Source: Robiginitomaculum sp.
Lineage (GTDB): Bacteria > Pseudomonadota > Alphaproteobacteria > Caulobacterales > Maricaulaceae
Assembly: GCA_015485155.1 (NCBI GenBank)
Contig: WFUF01000019.1
Coordinates: 27,499 to 91,498 of the forward strand
DNA length: 64,000 nucleotides
Reading direction: 5' to 3'
The notes under the pieces were generated by a model. That model was not told where the DNA came from, ran no database searches, and saw only the letters and a list, made by a program, of their open reading frames with translations. The translations under genes and the position numbers were made by a program. Below, piece after piece: positions 1 to 8,708 of the stretch (positions are counted from its first letter, which is position 1; the number at the start of each line of letters is the position of its first letter).

Positions 1-898
1 AAACAACTGCCAAATGTTTATATTTCTGGAAGGTTTCAGCTTCTGGCAATTGTTCTGTGGGCAGGGCAATTTGTGTCAAAAATCCAAACAAAAGTGCAGC
101 TATAACCATCCATATAATAAATACATATGCACCGAATATGTGTGGTCTTAAGCTTGCCATTGCCAAGGCCAGAACAATAAAGATGCCGGCGCTTATGTGC
201 ATTAACTGTCCATCGGTAAATGGCCGGTAGTCAAATTCAGCAATCAGATAGGCCGGCACAAATAACAGGGTTGCCATGCTCAGTATATTGATCGTGGCCA
301 TGGACTTGAATTTGCCTGCTATATATCCAACACCAAGGGCCAGTAACGGATACAGCCAGTATTGAATTGTGTCAGGAACAGCGCCTTCAAAGGCCATAAT
401 CATCCACAATCCAAGCAACAGGCTGGAAAAAATCAATATGGGGTTTGAGCGTAAAACCATTGCGGCACTAATGGCACCAAAGAACCAGATCAGTATTCCG
501 GTTGGATAGTGGGCCTGTATGTTAAAGCTTTGCGCAATCAACATAATGGCAGCACCAAACAGCACTGCTCCAAGCAGTCCAAATGCGTGGGCATAGGCCA
601 TTATATTACGCCATGTGGCAAAGGCAGCAATGCCAAATGCCGCCCATAAGCCTGCTAACATTAGGGACATGCGCAGCAATTTACCCATTTGCGCCCAGTT
701 TGATGCAACAAAACTGATGGCAGCAAAACCTAATAATACCGCGCCGGTAATTGCCAGAACTCCAACAAAGTTGATCCCGGATTTTTGTGCTTCGGCCTGT
801 GCGATGATTTTTTCTTTTGAGCTTTGTGGCACCCACCCGGCCTCGACCCAGCTATCAAGGTCAGGTTTAAGCCTTTTAATATAAGATGATGCACGCAT
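1..898 (-). CDS. DUF2157 family membrane protein (3' end cut by window edge)
   Basis: The minus-strand frame is open from an ATG at 898 to the left edge, about 299 codons, with no stop, so the C-terminus is missing. The product begins with a short soluble segment containing LDSWVEAGWV, which matches the start of DUF2157 proteins. It then has many hydrophobic helices, for example a segment reading GVLAITGAVLLGFAAISFVA. The function of DUF2157 is unknown; it is an integral inner-membrane family. No good Shine-Dalgarno precedes the ATG, so the start is tentative. The opposite-strand ORFs here are shadows. Confidence 0.7.
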   Translation of the reverse strand, partial: MRASSYIKRLKPDLDSWVEAGWVPQSSKEKIIAQAEAQKSGINFVGVLAITGAVLLGFAAISFVASNWAQMGKLLRMSLMLAGLWAAFGIAAFATWRNIMAYAHAFGLLGAVLFGAAIMLIAQSFNIQAHYPTGILIWFFGAISAAMVLRSNPILIFSSLLLGLWMIMAFEGAVPDTIQYWLYPLLALGVGYIAGKFKSMATINILSMATLLFVPAYLIAEFDYRPFTDGQLMHISAGIFIVLALAMASLRPHIFGAYVFIIWMVIAALLFGFLTQIALPTEQLPEAETFQKYKHLAVV

Positions 899-1026
899 GG
901 GGCATTGTGCCAATTATCAACCTCAAAGGCAAGGACGGTGGTTTGCTTGTGCAATTCTTTGGAGTTTACGCTATGGACATTTGCTTTTGAAGGTCTTTAT
1001 TCTGGTCTTGATTTGAGGGTTATATT

Positions 1027-1821
1027 GTGGCCGAGCCAATTTACAGATTTTTTGAAAACCACCGCATATTGGAGGATTTTCGCACCAGTGCCCATTGGCT
1101 GGCTTTTCGTGGCTGGTCGGAAGCTGCCGGTGGCAATATGTCGGTGCGGCTGGAACTGCCGGAAGACATTTCGCCCGGCAAATATCAAGCTTTACCGCTA
1201 CAGGTGCCTGAACTGGCGGGCATGGGTCTATTGTTAACCGGCTCAGGCACCAGAGCGCGCGAGATCGGTATTGATCCGGTTTTACATGTGGGTCTGTATC
1301 ATATTGGCGATGATGGTGAAAGTTTTTGCTGGCTTGCAGGCAATAAAACCCCAACCATGGAATTGCCCGCTCATTGCGCCATTCATAACCAATTACAGCA
1401 GGTGCGGCCAGAAGATAAGGCAATTGTCCACACTCACCCGGAAAGTCTTATAGCTCTTTGTCATGTTCCTGGTATGAATTCCGCCAAAAGCATTTCAGAC
1501 AAAATACTGCACCTGCAAAGTGAGGCAAGATTGCATCTACCAGAAGGAGTTGGCTTTATTGATCACCAATTGCCAGGCTCACTGGAATTGGGTCAGTTAT
1601 CAGCCAAAGCCATGAGCAGGCATCATCTGGTGCTTTGGCAGTATCACGGCTTGCTGGGCAGTGGAACATCACTGGCGCATGCGATTGATTTGATGGAAGT
1701 GTTTGAGAAATGTGCGCAAGTGTACTGGAGGCTGCGTGCTGCTGGCATTGATCCTGAGGGTATAGCGGTTAAAGACATCATACACACCTTGCAGGCATTC
1801 GGCCAGTTGGGGCGATTTTAA
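1027..1821 (+). CDS. Class II aldolase, rhamnulose-1-phosphate aldolase-like
   Basis: This 264-residue protein matches the RhaD branch of the class II aldolase/adducin family across its length. The N-terminal part reads HWLAFRGWSEAAGGNMSVRL, which resembles the GWDERNGGNLTLRL region of E. coli RhaD. Metal-ligand histidines appear in ELPAHCAIH and in VHTHPESLIAL, with a further one in LVLWQYHGLLGSG. RhaD splits L-rhamnulose 1-phosphate into DHAP and lactaldehyde. No rhamnose isomerase, kinase or transporter is nearby, so the true substrate is open. The start is a GTG, and the gene stands alone between divergent neighbours. Confidence 0.75.
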   Translation: MAEPIYRFFENHRILEDFRTSAHWLAFRGWSEAAGGNMSVRLELPEDISPGKYQALPLQVPELAGMGLLLTGSGTRAREIGIDPVLHVGLYHIGDDGESFCWLAGNKTPTMELPAHCAIHNQLQQVRPEDKAIVHTHPESLIALCHVPGMNSAKSISDKILHLQSEARLHLPEGVGFIDHQLPGSLELGQLSAKAMSRHHLVLWQYHGLLGSGTSLAHAIDLMEVFEKCAQVYWRLRAAGIDPEGIAVKDIIHTLQAFGQLGRF

Positions 1822-2022
1822 GAGCTTAAATTGCCAGCAAATCATTTATATGAGTCTGGAGCGCTGCTGGACGTAAGGTTTGGAGCCCCGTCCGGCGCCA
1901 GCAATTCATCAGTACCGGTTGATCATTTTCCAACATCTGCAGGCGATAGGACGCCAAATAGGGAGCGATTGCAAGAATCGCCAAACCCAGAGATCAGTTT
2001 TATAATCTGATGATCAGTAATT

Positions 2023-2253
2023 CTAAGCCTTAACCGGCTTTCCCGGTAGCAGACCCTCGCGCACGGCACGTTTGCGCGCCAGCTTGCGAGCGCGGCGCAG
2101 AGCTTCGGCCTTTTGGCGAACCCGCCTCTCTGATGGCTTTTCATAATAGTTGCGACGTTTCATTTCGCGAAAAGTTCCTTCGCGCTGCATCTTTTTCTTC
2201 AGGGCTTTAAGTGCCTGGTCGACATTGTTGTCGCGTACATAAATCTGAACGAT
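2023..2253 (-). CDS. rpsU: 30S ribosomal protein S21 (apparent AUC start)
   Basis: The product contains the S21 signature [20 protein letters not shown], then a very basic Arg/Lys-rich tail ending [10 protein letters not shown]; it is about 76 residues long. S21 sits on the 30S platform and helps initiation. There is no ATG, GTG or TTG at the expected first codon. The codon before GTT-CAG is ATC at 2253-2251, with GGAGGA seven bases upstream of it, which is ideal Shine-Dalgarno spacing. The nearest ordinary in-frame start is TTG at 2268; it would put that GGAGG inside the gene and has no ribosome site of its own. An S21 gene beside COQ9 is a common alphaproteobacterial arrangement. Confidence 0.88.
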   Translation of the reverse strand: MVQIYVRDNNVDQALKALKKKMQREGTFREMKRRNYYEKPSERRVRQKAEALRRARKLARKRAVREGLLPGKPVKA

Positions 2254-2429
2254 GGGACCGTCCTCCAATCTGATTTTGAGCAATCTGGCTTTTAGCAAAT
2301 TTGCCCACGGGCATGCGCCCGGCGCAATAGAGGGCGGGGGATACCAAAACGCCGCACACATGTCTAGCGCGACAAGTCGTATTTTTGTGATAAAATACGC
2401 AAACCAGAGCCATTATACAAGGTTTTACA

Positions 2430-3104
2430 ATGGAATTTGCCGAATCACAGCCACATCTTGATGCTATTCGAGAAAAATTATTGCCTATAATGCTGGAAAA
2501 TGCCGCTTTTGACGGCTGGACAGAAGCTGGACTGAAAGCTGCTGCCAAACGGGCAGAACTGCATCCGGGACAGGTGGAGCTGGCCCTGCCCAGAGGCTGT
2601 GTTGACCTGATTGCCTATTGGGCCGGATATAATGACCAGATAATGCTTAAAACCTGGCAGCAGAATAAAGAAGATATGCGTATTCGCGACAAGGCAATTT
2701 TTCTGGTTCGCACCCGCATTGAAGCCATCGGCGCAGAAAACCGTGAGGCGGCATCCAGAGCGCTGGCCCGATTGAGTGCGCCGGATTGTTTGGGAGAAAC
2801 CCTGCGGCTTGGCTGGCGCACATCTGATACCATGTGGCGGGCAATGAATGATCAAAGCATGGACATCAACTATTACTCCAAGCGCACTATTCTGGCCGCA
2901 GTCTTTGCCTCAACCCTTGCGGTGTGGCTGCAAGGTGATGATGACAAGACATGGGAGTTTCTGGATCGGCGCATTGGCAATGTCATGCAGTTTGAAAGCT
3001 GGAAGATGAAAGTTAAGAAATCTTCGGAGAATTGGCCAAAACCGGAAAAAATCCTGAGCAGACTACGCTACGGCCGAGGCCGGGCTCGACCACGAAGAAT
3101 GTAA
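2430..3104 (+). CDS. COQ9 family ubiquinone biosynthesis protein
   Basis: This is a 224-residue protein of the COQ9 family. COQ9 is a lipid-binding helper of ubiquinone synthesis that presents substrate to the COQ7 hydroxylase in mitochondria. The sequence has the TetR-like helical N-terminus followed by the family region AFDGWTEAGLKAAAKRAEL and the C-terminal part containing WRTSDTMWRAMNDQSMDINYYSKRT, split here only for description. AAGG lies seven bases before the ATG. It is divergent from rpsU, and this pairing is common in alphaproteobacteria. It converges with purK, about 30 bases away. Confidence 0.85.
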   Translation: MEFAESQPHLDAIREKLLPIMLENAAFDGWTEAGLKAAAKRAELHPGQVELALPRGCVDLIAYWAGYNDQIMLKTWQQNKEDMRIRDKAIFLVRTRIEAIGAENREAASRALARLSAPDCLGETLRLGWRTSDTMWRAMNDQSMDINYYSKRTILAAVFASTLAVWLQGDDDKTWEFLDRRIGNVMQFESWKMKVKKSSENWPKPEKILSRLRYGRGRARPRRM

Positions 3105-3133
3105 TTTATGTGGCTTCAAGTCCCGGTCAGGAT

Positions 3134-4189
3134 TTACTGCCATTTAACTGCATGGCCCATTTTGCGACCGGGCTGTTTTCTGGATTTACCATAATCGCAA
3201 ACCTGCCAGCCTGCATTTTGCAACTCCTCCGCCTGCAGGATATCCGCGCCGATCAGGTTTTGCATTTTGGCAGAACTGGCGCACTTTGGCTGCGGCATAT
3301 CCATTGCAAGAACCGCACGAATATGCATCTCAAACTGATCAGGACAGGCTCCGCCGCGCGTCCAGTGCCCGGAATTGTGAACCCGTGGCGCTATTTCATT
3401 TACCAATAATTTCCCATTGCCGGTTTCAAAAAACTCGACTGCCAAAACACCAACATAACCTAGTGCATCAATAATTTTACGGGTAATCGCAATGGCCGTT
3501 TCCGCAACTTCAACAGAACAATTTGCCGGTATGGATGATTGGCGCAAAATTCCGGCTTCATGCACATTTTCGGTTACAGGGAATGCCACAAATCCTCCCT
3601 TGTAATTGCATGCTGCAATCACCGAGACCTCTCGCACAAATGGCACCACCTCCTCCAGCACCGCCGGATGATGGTGAATGAGATCAAAGGCCGCTTCAGC
3701 CTTCTTTTCCTCATGGATCCAGGTCTGACCCTTGCCGTCATAACCAAAATGCCGGGTTTTCAATACTGCCGGCAGACCAACGGCCTCCATAGCCGGGCCC
3801 AGATCAGAAACCTTGTCAATCCGGGCGAATCTTGCCAGCGGAATCTGATTATCCTGTAAAAACTGCTTTTCTGTCAGCCGATCCTGCACAATTGCCAGTA
3901 TTTTTGCCCCGGGAGCTACAATATGATTAGCTTCTTGCAGGGAAAACAAGGAACGCACCGGAACATTCTCAAACTCAAAAGTTACCACATCGCAATCAGC
4001 GGCAAATTCCTGTACAGCCTGCAAATCCTCGTAATCGGCCTGAACCGCCATATCTGCGGTACGCTTTGCCGGACAATTGGCATCGGGGGCCAGAACCTTG
4101 CTGCTCACGCCAAGCCTTGATGCAGCTTCACACAACATCATTGCCAATTGTCCGCCGCCCAAGATACCAACTCGTTTATACTCGCCCAT
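3134..4189 (-). CDS. purK: 5-(carboxyamino)imidazole ribonucleotide synthase
   Basis: PurK uses ATP and bicarbonate to carboxylate AIR to N5-CAIR in de novo purine synthesis. The 351-residue product starts with the family motif VGILGGGQLAMML and has an ATP-grasp fold, including KTRHFGYDGKGQ and the metal-binding end VNEIAPRVHNSGHWT. The length is normal. It lies eight bases downstream of purE on the same strand, so the two form a purEK operon carrying out consecutive steps. Confidence 0.95.
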   Translation of the reverse strand: MGEYKRVGILGGGQLAMMLCEAASRLGVSSKVLAPDANCPAKRTADMAVQADYEDLQAVQEFAADCDVVTFEFENVPVRSLFSLQEANHIVAPGAKILAIVQDRLTEKQFLQDNQIPLARFARIDKVSDLGPAMEAVGLPAVLKTRHFGYDGKGQTWIHEEKKAEAAFDLIHHHPAVLEEVVPFVREVSVIAACNYKGGFVAFPVTENVHEAGILRQSSIPANCSVEVAETAIAITRKIIDALGYVGVLAVEFFETGNGKLLVNEIAPRVHNSGHWTRGGACPDQFEMHIRAVLAMDMPQPKCASSAKMQNLIGADILQAEELQNAGWQVCDYGKSRKQPGRKMGHAVKWQ

Positions 4190-4197
4190 GGATCAGC

Positions 4198-4689
4198 CTA
4201 ATCAGGTGTTTCTGCTACTGCTTCACTTTGCGCATTGCGCCAATCCTGTAACCGACCAGACAGGGCCGCATCGCCCAAAGACAGGATAGAGGCCGCTAAT
4301 AATGCTGCATTGGCTGCACCAGCTTCACCTATTGCCAAAGTGGCAACAGGAATACCGGCAGGCATCTGAACAATAGACAACAGACTATCAAGACCTGACA
4401 AAGACTTGCTTTGCACCGGAACCCCCAATACCGGCAAAGTAGTCATGGAAGCAATCATGCCCGGAAGATGTGCGGCACCACCTGCTCCGGCAATGATTAC
4501 ATCAATTCCACTGGCTTTGGCTGATTTGGCAAAACTCACCAGACGGTCGGGAGTTCGATGAGCGGAAACTATCTTGCACTCAAAATCAATCTGTAACTCC
4601 TGCAGGATATTGGAAGCTGCCATCATTGTCGGCCAGTCAGAGCGTGAGCCCATAACAATGGCAACCTTGGGTGAGCGGGTAATAGACAT
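4198..4689 (-). CDS. purE: N5-carboxyaminoimidazole ribonucleotide mutase
   Basis: PurE converts N5-CAIR to CAIR. The motifs [20 protein letters not shown] and [11 protein letters not shown] are all present. The ORF can be read back to 4749, but the ATG at 4689 ([15 protein letters not shown]) gives 163 residues, the usual class I PurE size. It also has AAAGG ten bases upstream, so that start is chosen. It is the first gene of the purEK operon. Confidence 0.95.
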   Translation of the reverse strand: MSITRSPKVAIVMGSRSDWPTMMAASNILQELQIDFECKIVSAHRTPDRLVSFAKSAKASGIDVIIAGAGGAAHLPGMIASMTTLPVLGVPVQSKSLSGLDSLLSIVQMPAGIPVATLAIGEAGAANAALLAASILSLGDAALSGRLQDWRNAQSEAVAETPD

Positions 4690-4845
4690 ATGATTCGTGC
4701 CTTTCGCCATGAAAGCGCGCCAACCTAAAGTGAACATTGTAGCTGTCAATGAAATATGGTTGACTGTTTCTTAACCTCAGCCGTTGAAGTTATGGCTGAA
4801 GGTAATGTGTTTTGTGTTGAAAACATCAATAGCTGAAGAACGATC

Positions 4846-5559
4846 ATGAAGGAACAAACAGACCAGACAAACCAGACAGCCACCGATGCTGCTGACATTG
4901 CACCGCCAGAAGAACATACCCCCTCACCTGAACGACTGTCTCTTTCGCGGATTGCAGGCTTGCAGACCACAGACCTTACCCCCGATGTGCGCGATGCGGT
5001 TTTGCGATTGATCGGGGAGGTGGAAAAACTAAACTCTGAAGCTGGAAGTTTGCGTTCCCGAATCAAGGACCTGGAAGGGATTGCCGACACTGACCCGCTT
5101 TTGCCGGTATTAAACCGTCGCGCCTTCACCCGCGAATTGTCCAGAGCCATCGCCTTTGCCCAGCGCCATAAACTTGGCGGAGCTTTAGTATATGTGGATC
5201 TGGACGGCTTTAAGGGAGTAAATGACGAATACGGACATGGAGCTGGCGATACGGTGCTGATTCATGTGGCCAATGTATTAAACGATCATATTCGCGAATC
5301 AGATCTGGTCGGCCGATTAGGTGGCGATGAGTTTGGTATTTTGCTGGCTGCAGCAGATGATGAAGGAGCTGCCGCCAAAGCAACGGCGCTGGTGGAGCTT
5401 ATTCGTGAACAGCATATTGATATTGGCACACAAAAGATTTGTATCGGTGCCAGTGCCGGTGTCCAGCCATTTCAACCAGATACCAATGCCAAGGAAATAC
5501 TCGAGCTGGCCGACCGGGCCATGTATGCTCACAAGCTGGCAAAGGGCTGTGCTGCCTGA
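4846..5559 (+). CDS. GGDEF-domain diguanylate cyclase
   Basis: This 237-residue protein has a polar N-terminus (about residues 1-55), a short coiled coil (EVEKLNSEAGSLRSRIKDLE) and one GGDEF domain. The catalytic motif is intact (GRLGGDEFGILL). RESD lies five residues upstream of GGDEF, which is the position of the RxxD inhibitory I-site. It should therefore make cyclic di-GMP with product inhibition. There is no membrane segment and no recognised sensor domain. It is divergent from purE and convergent with the IalB gene. Confidence 0.88.
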   Translation: MKEQTDQTNQTATDAADIAPPEEHTPSPERLSLSRIAGLQTTDLTPDVRDAVLRLIGEVEKLNSEAGSLRSRIKDLEGIADTDPLLPVLNRRAFTRELSRAIAFAQRHKLGGALVYVDLDGFKGVNDEYGHGAGDTVLIHVANVLNDHIRESDLVGRLGGDEFGILLAAADDEGAAAKATALVELIREQHIDIGTQKICIGASAGVQPFQPDTNAKEILELADRAMYAHKLAKGCAA

Positions 5560-5571
5560 AGCTGTTTGAAC

Positions 5572-6072
5572 CTAGGAGCAAAGCTGATTTGCTTTACGCA
5601 AAGCTGCGGTAATTCCGGATAATGAAAACTCATATGCCGTGGCTGTTCCTCGCTCTGACATGGCCTCGACACGAAGCAGGGCGCCTTTGCGCATGGCCCG
5701 CACCAATTTGCGTTCATCCTTTTCAGATTCGACAAATGCCTCATTGCCGACGCTGAACATGGTTATGGTGCGATTTCCCACCTTTGCCTTGGGCGGGGTT
5801 TTGCTGCGCATAGTATAGCCGGTCATTAAACTTGGCTGTTCCTGTGCTGCGCCGGATTTCCAGGTTCCAACAAAAAACGCCACATCACCATGGTTTACAT
5901 TTTGCGGCGACTTGTCCTCGGCAAAATTACGGACATAACACAACAAGTCTCCATCGATCTTGCGGGTAAGCACGCTCCAGTCCTTAAAGGTGGAATTTAG
6001 CTTTGGCGCTTCATTTGCGAAGGCGGCCACTGATAACAGGCTTAAGACAAGGACAATCAAAAACAGGCGCAT
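5572..6072 (-). CDS. IalB family (invasion-associated locus B) secreted protein
   Basis: The product is about 166 residues with a clear signal peptide (MRLFLIVLVLSLLSVAAFA). The mature part has the IalB-type layout: FKDWSVLTRKIDGDLLCYV near the start and a Cys close to the C-terminus (ANQLCS), probably disulphide paired. IalB proteins are periplasmic or envelope proteins common in Hyphomicrobiales; the family is named for Bartonella erythrocyte invasion but is mostly of unknown function. The start at 6072 was preferred to 6114 because it begins the signal peptide and follows a GGAAAG ribosome site. Confidence 0.8.
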   Translation of the reverse strand: MRLFLIVLVLSLLSVAAFANEAPKLNSTFKDWSVLTRKIDGDLLCYVRNFAEDKSPQNVNHGDVAFFVGTWKSGAAQEQPSLMTGYTMRSKTPPKAKVGNRTITMFSVGNEAFVESEKDERKLVRAMRKGALLRVEAMSERGTATAYEFSLSGITAALRKANQLCS

Positions 6073-6169
6073 GAGACACTTTCCAATGAGATTCATGGAT
6101 GCCCAGTCAATCAAATCCCTGTTAACACAGATTTAAGCCGAACCAATATTCCGGTCATAACCGCAATTG

Positions 6170-7045
6170 CTATTCGTGAAATACTGCGATTTGTTTGCGG
6201 CCATCTCCATGACGCACCGCCCGGCGCATGCCGTCAGAAAGAAATGGCATGGCAACACGTCCCCTTGCATCCACCGCAATCAGGCCGCCATCTCCCCCCT
6301 GACGCTGCATATCTGCCAAAGCCCCGGCAGAAGCTGCATCCACACTAAAACCACCATAGGTCATGCGGGCAGAAACATCCACAGCAACAGCCGCCCGGAT
6401 AAAATACTCGCCCTGCCCGGTACATGAGACCGCCACCCGCTTATCAGCCCAGGTTCCGGCTCCGATTAATGGGCTGTCACCAACACGTCCCGGTATTTTA
6501 TTCAACACACCACCAGTTGATGTGCCCGCAGCCAGATTACCTGAGATATCCAGAGCAACACAGCCAACTGTACCGTGGGACAGCTCGTCGGTATTGGCAC
6601 CTGCCGGTGATATGGGGGTAAAATATGTCCTGGGATCGTCTATCTGCTCAAATCCCTGTTGACGGGCAAAGCTACTGGCCCCTTCACCCGCCAGCATCAC
6701 ATGGGGTGTTTCTTCCATCACCGCTCTGGCCACCGCGATCGGTGACTTTATACCCTGTAGCGCACAAACCGACCCGGCCCGGCGGCGGCTGCCATCCATT
6801 ATTGCGGCATCAAGCTCAAACTCATTATTCCGATTGGGTGAAGAGCCACGACCAGCAATATAAAGCCCGGCATCTTCAAGTTCGCCAATGACCTGTTGCA
6901 CAACATCAATCGCAGCCGCACCTGCAAGCAAATCCCGCTCGCCACAATCCAGCAATTGCGTCATATGAGCAATTTCACGGCTTTGGTCAGGGTTTCTGAT
7001 CGGCCCGGCACCGCCGTGCAAGGCCAAGGCTATCAATTTGGTCAT
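6170..7045 (-). CDS. iaaA: Isoaspartyl peptidase / type III L-asparaginase
   Basis: This is an N-terminal-nucleophile hydrolase of 291 residues. The autocleavage site and Thr nucleophile are visible in ELSHGTVGCVALDISGN, and the substrate-binding stretch AAGTSTGGVLNKIPGRVGDS follows. The enzyme removes beta-aspartyl peptides from damaged protein and hydrolyses asparagine. AAGG lies seven bases before the ATG. It is the second gene after the DUF1232 gene on the same strand, 23 bases apart, so co-transcription is likely. Confidence 0.9.
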   Translation of the reverse strand: MTKLIALALHGGAGPIRNPDQSREIAHMTQLLDCGERDLLAGAAAIDVVQQVIGELEDAGLYIAGRGSSPNRNNEFELDAAIMDGSRRRAGSVCALQGIKSPIAVARAVMEETPHVMLAGEGASSFARQQGFEQIDDPRTYFTPISPAGANTDELSHGTVGCVALDISGNLAAGTSTGGVLNKIPGRVGDSPLIGAGTWADKRVAVSCTGQGEYFIRAAVAVDVSARMTYGGFSVDAASAGALADMQRQGGDGGLIAVDARGRVAMPFLSDGMRRAVRHGDGRKQIAVFHE

Positions 7046-7068
7046 GAAAACACCTTAAGGGGTCGAAC

Positions 7069-7458
7069 TTAATCAAGGGACTCCTCATTAACTGGTAATT
7101 GTAACAGGTTACGGGCCTTGGCGCGATGTAAAGGCTTGATATGAGCAGCAACAATTCCCATTGCTGTTGCCAAAACGGTTGCATCATCAGTAAAACCAAT
7201 AGCAGCAATAAAGTCTGGTAAAACATCCACCGGCGTCACAAAATACGCCAGAGCAGCAAACAGCACACCCTTTACCCGGCCCGGCGTATTTTCATCAACC
7301 GCACAATACCACGCAGCCGCCAATTCTTCAGAAAATGGGATAATGCCAACATTTGCCCAAAATTTAGGCCAGAAATTCCTGGGAGCCTTACGTCTGCCGG
7401 TGTCAACAACAACTGGCAGATTGTTGGAGCTAATTACAGTTACAGGCTTTTTAAACAT
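7069..7458 (-). CDS. DUF1232 (YkvA-type) membrane protein
   Basis: This is a roughly 129-residue protein with the DUF1232 core reading ALAYFVTPVDVLPDFIAAIG followed by FTDDATVLATAMG. DUF1232 proteins are small membrane-associated proteins of unknown function. The start at ATG 7458 (MFKKPVTV) is chosen over a TTG at 7479 because AGGTGG lies eight bases upstream of the ATG. It is divergent from the SDR gene and leads into iaaA. Confidence 0.82.
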   Translation of the reverse strand: MFKKPVTVISSNNLPVVVDTGRRKAPRNFWPKFWANVGIIPFSEELAAAWYCAVDENTPGRVKGVLFAALAYFVTPVDVLPDFIAAIGFTDDATVLATAMGIVAAHIKPLHRAKARNLLQLPVNEESLD

Positions 7459-7537
7459 CTGTTTTTCCACCTTGCGCAAAAACTAAATTTAGGTTCAAAG
7501 ATATGAACTTAACTTTAAGGCAGGAAAAGGGCAGAAT

Positions 7538-8320
7538 ATGCAAATCGAAGAACAAATGGCTGCAATTGTTACTGGTGGCGCAAGCGGCCTTGGTGAAGCT
7601 ACGGCCAGACTATTGGCCAAGCAAGGAGCAAAAGTTGCCCTGTTTGATCTTAATGAAGAACGAGGGCAACAAATCGCCAGCGAAATCGGTGGCCATTTTG
7701 CCAAAGTAAATGTTGCCGATGAAGCCAGTCTCGATGCAGGTTTTGCTTCGGCCCGTGCCGCCAATGGTCAGGAACGAATTATGGTCAATTGCGCTGGAAT
7801 TGGCTGGGCTGAGAAAACCGCAGGGCGCAAACGTAATACTGGCGAGATTGTCTGTCACAGTGTCGATGGCTTCTCCACAGTTATAAACATCAATCTGGTT
7901 GGCACCTTTATGTGCATGAGCAAATCTGCCGCCGGAATGATGAGCCTGGAACCAGTAGATGGAGAAAGCCGGGGCGTCGTAATCAACACTTCCTCTGTGG
8001 CTGCCGTCGATGGTCAGATCGGACAATTGGCCTATAGTGCTTCAAAAGGCGGCATAGTGGCAATGACACTGCCGGCGGCCCGTGATCTGTCCCGTGAGGG
8101 CATCCGGGTATTGAGCATTCTGCCGGGATTTTTTGAAACCCCTATTTATGACACTTTGCCACCACATGTAAGAACCGCTTTGGAAGCCCATACCGTATTT
8201 CCAGCCCGGTTTGGCCGTGCGGAAGAATATGGCAATTTTGTTCTATCGCTGATTTCCAATGATTACATCAATGGCGAACACATACGTCTGGACGCTGCCG
8301 CCCGCATGCCACCGCGCTAA
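7538..8320 (+). CDS. Short-chain dehydrogenase, 3-hydroxyacyl-CoA dehydrogenase type 2-like
   Basis: This is a 260-residue Rossmann-fold SDR. The NAD-binding motif is VTGGASGLGEATARLLA. The catalytic Ser is in INTSSVAA and the Tyr-Lys pair in YSASKGG. The NCAGIGWAEKT and ILPGFFETPIYDTLP segments resemble HSD17B10-type 3-hydroxyacyl-CoA dehydrogenases, so oxidation of a 3-hydroxyacyl-CoA in fatty or branched-acid breakdown is the best guess. AAGGG precedes the ATG by six bases. The gene stands alone and is followed directly by a repeat cluster. Confidence 0.85.
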   Translation: MQIEEQMAAIVTGGASGLGEATARLLAKQGAKVALFDLNEERGQQIASEIGGHFAKVNVADEASLDAGFASARAANGQERIMVNCAGIGWAEKTAGRKRNTGEIVCHSVDGFSTVININLVGTFMCMSKSAAGMMSLEPVDGESRGVVINTSSVAAVDGQIGQLAYSASKGGIVAMTLPAARDLSREGIRVLSILPGFFETPIYDTLPPHVRTALEAHTVFPARFGRAEEYGNFVLSLISNDYINGEHIRLDAAARMPPR

Positions 8321-8323
8321 AGA

Positions 8324-8466
8324 GCATTTTTAGCAAAAGTGGTAACCGGTTTTGCGACCAAAAATGCGGTAAACAAAGAGTCTGCATTTTTAGCAAAAGT
8401 GGGAAGCTCTTGCTTGCGCTACCGCCTAGCGGCTATTTTAAGCGCGGGTTTTGCGACCAAAAATGC
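8324..8466. repeat. Two palindromic repeat copies, the second with a nested hairpin element
   Basis: Copy 1 (8324-8367) is an imperfect palindrome with arms GCATTTTTAGCAAAA and GGTTTTGCGACCAAAAATGC. Copy 2 (8384-8466) has the same outer arms, but its centre holds a further piece with ACCGCCTAGCGGCTATTTTA, itself a short hairpin. The outer element resembles the Bru-RS/ABC palindromes of Hyphomicrobiales intergenic regions. A half copy occurs at 12546-12569 and a weaker one at 24835-24857. The rest of the 8321-8708 gap holds only the likely rpoH promoter. Confidence 0.85.
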
Positions 8467-8636
8467 GACAGGTAAAGATTTAGCGCAAATTCTAAGTTCA
8501 TTTTGAACCGAAGATGCTATATATCTTATAGCCTCTTGCCAAACAGAATTGCGCAGAATAACAGACCCTGATCGCAGACTCCGTGATGACAAACGCTGGC
8601 TTATTGGATATTTTATTTGTGTGAACCCTTTTTACT

Positions 8637-8666
8637 GTCACAAAAAAGCCTATCTGTTCTTATAAT
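8637..8666 (+). promoter_or_regulatory. Possible rpoH promoter
   Basis: A perfect TATAAT is at 8661-8666, with a weak GTCACA at 8637-8642 eighteen bases upstream. It lies 42 bases before rpoH. The -35 match is poor, so this is tentative. Confidence 0.35.
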
Positions 8667-8708
8667 GCTGAGCCGGAACAAGGCTGCCATAACAGGCAGG
8701 AGGATAAA

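Noticed and set aside
1826..1995. Short minus-strand frame reading APYLASYRLQML and ending LLAI
   Set aside because: It has no clear start codon or ribosome site and is only about 50 codons. It may be a gene remnant, but the evidence is too thin to list it.
8321..8708. CRISPR array
   Set aside because: Only two copies with unequal spacing and one nested insert, and no cas gene in the window. It is a dispersed palindromic repeat.
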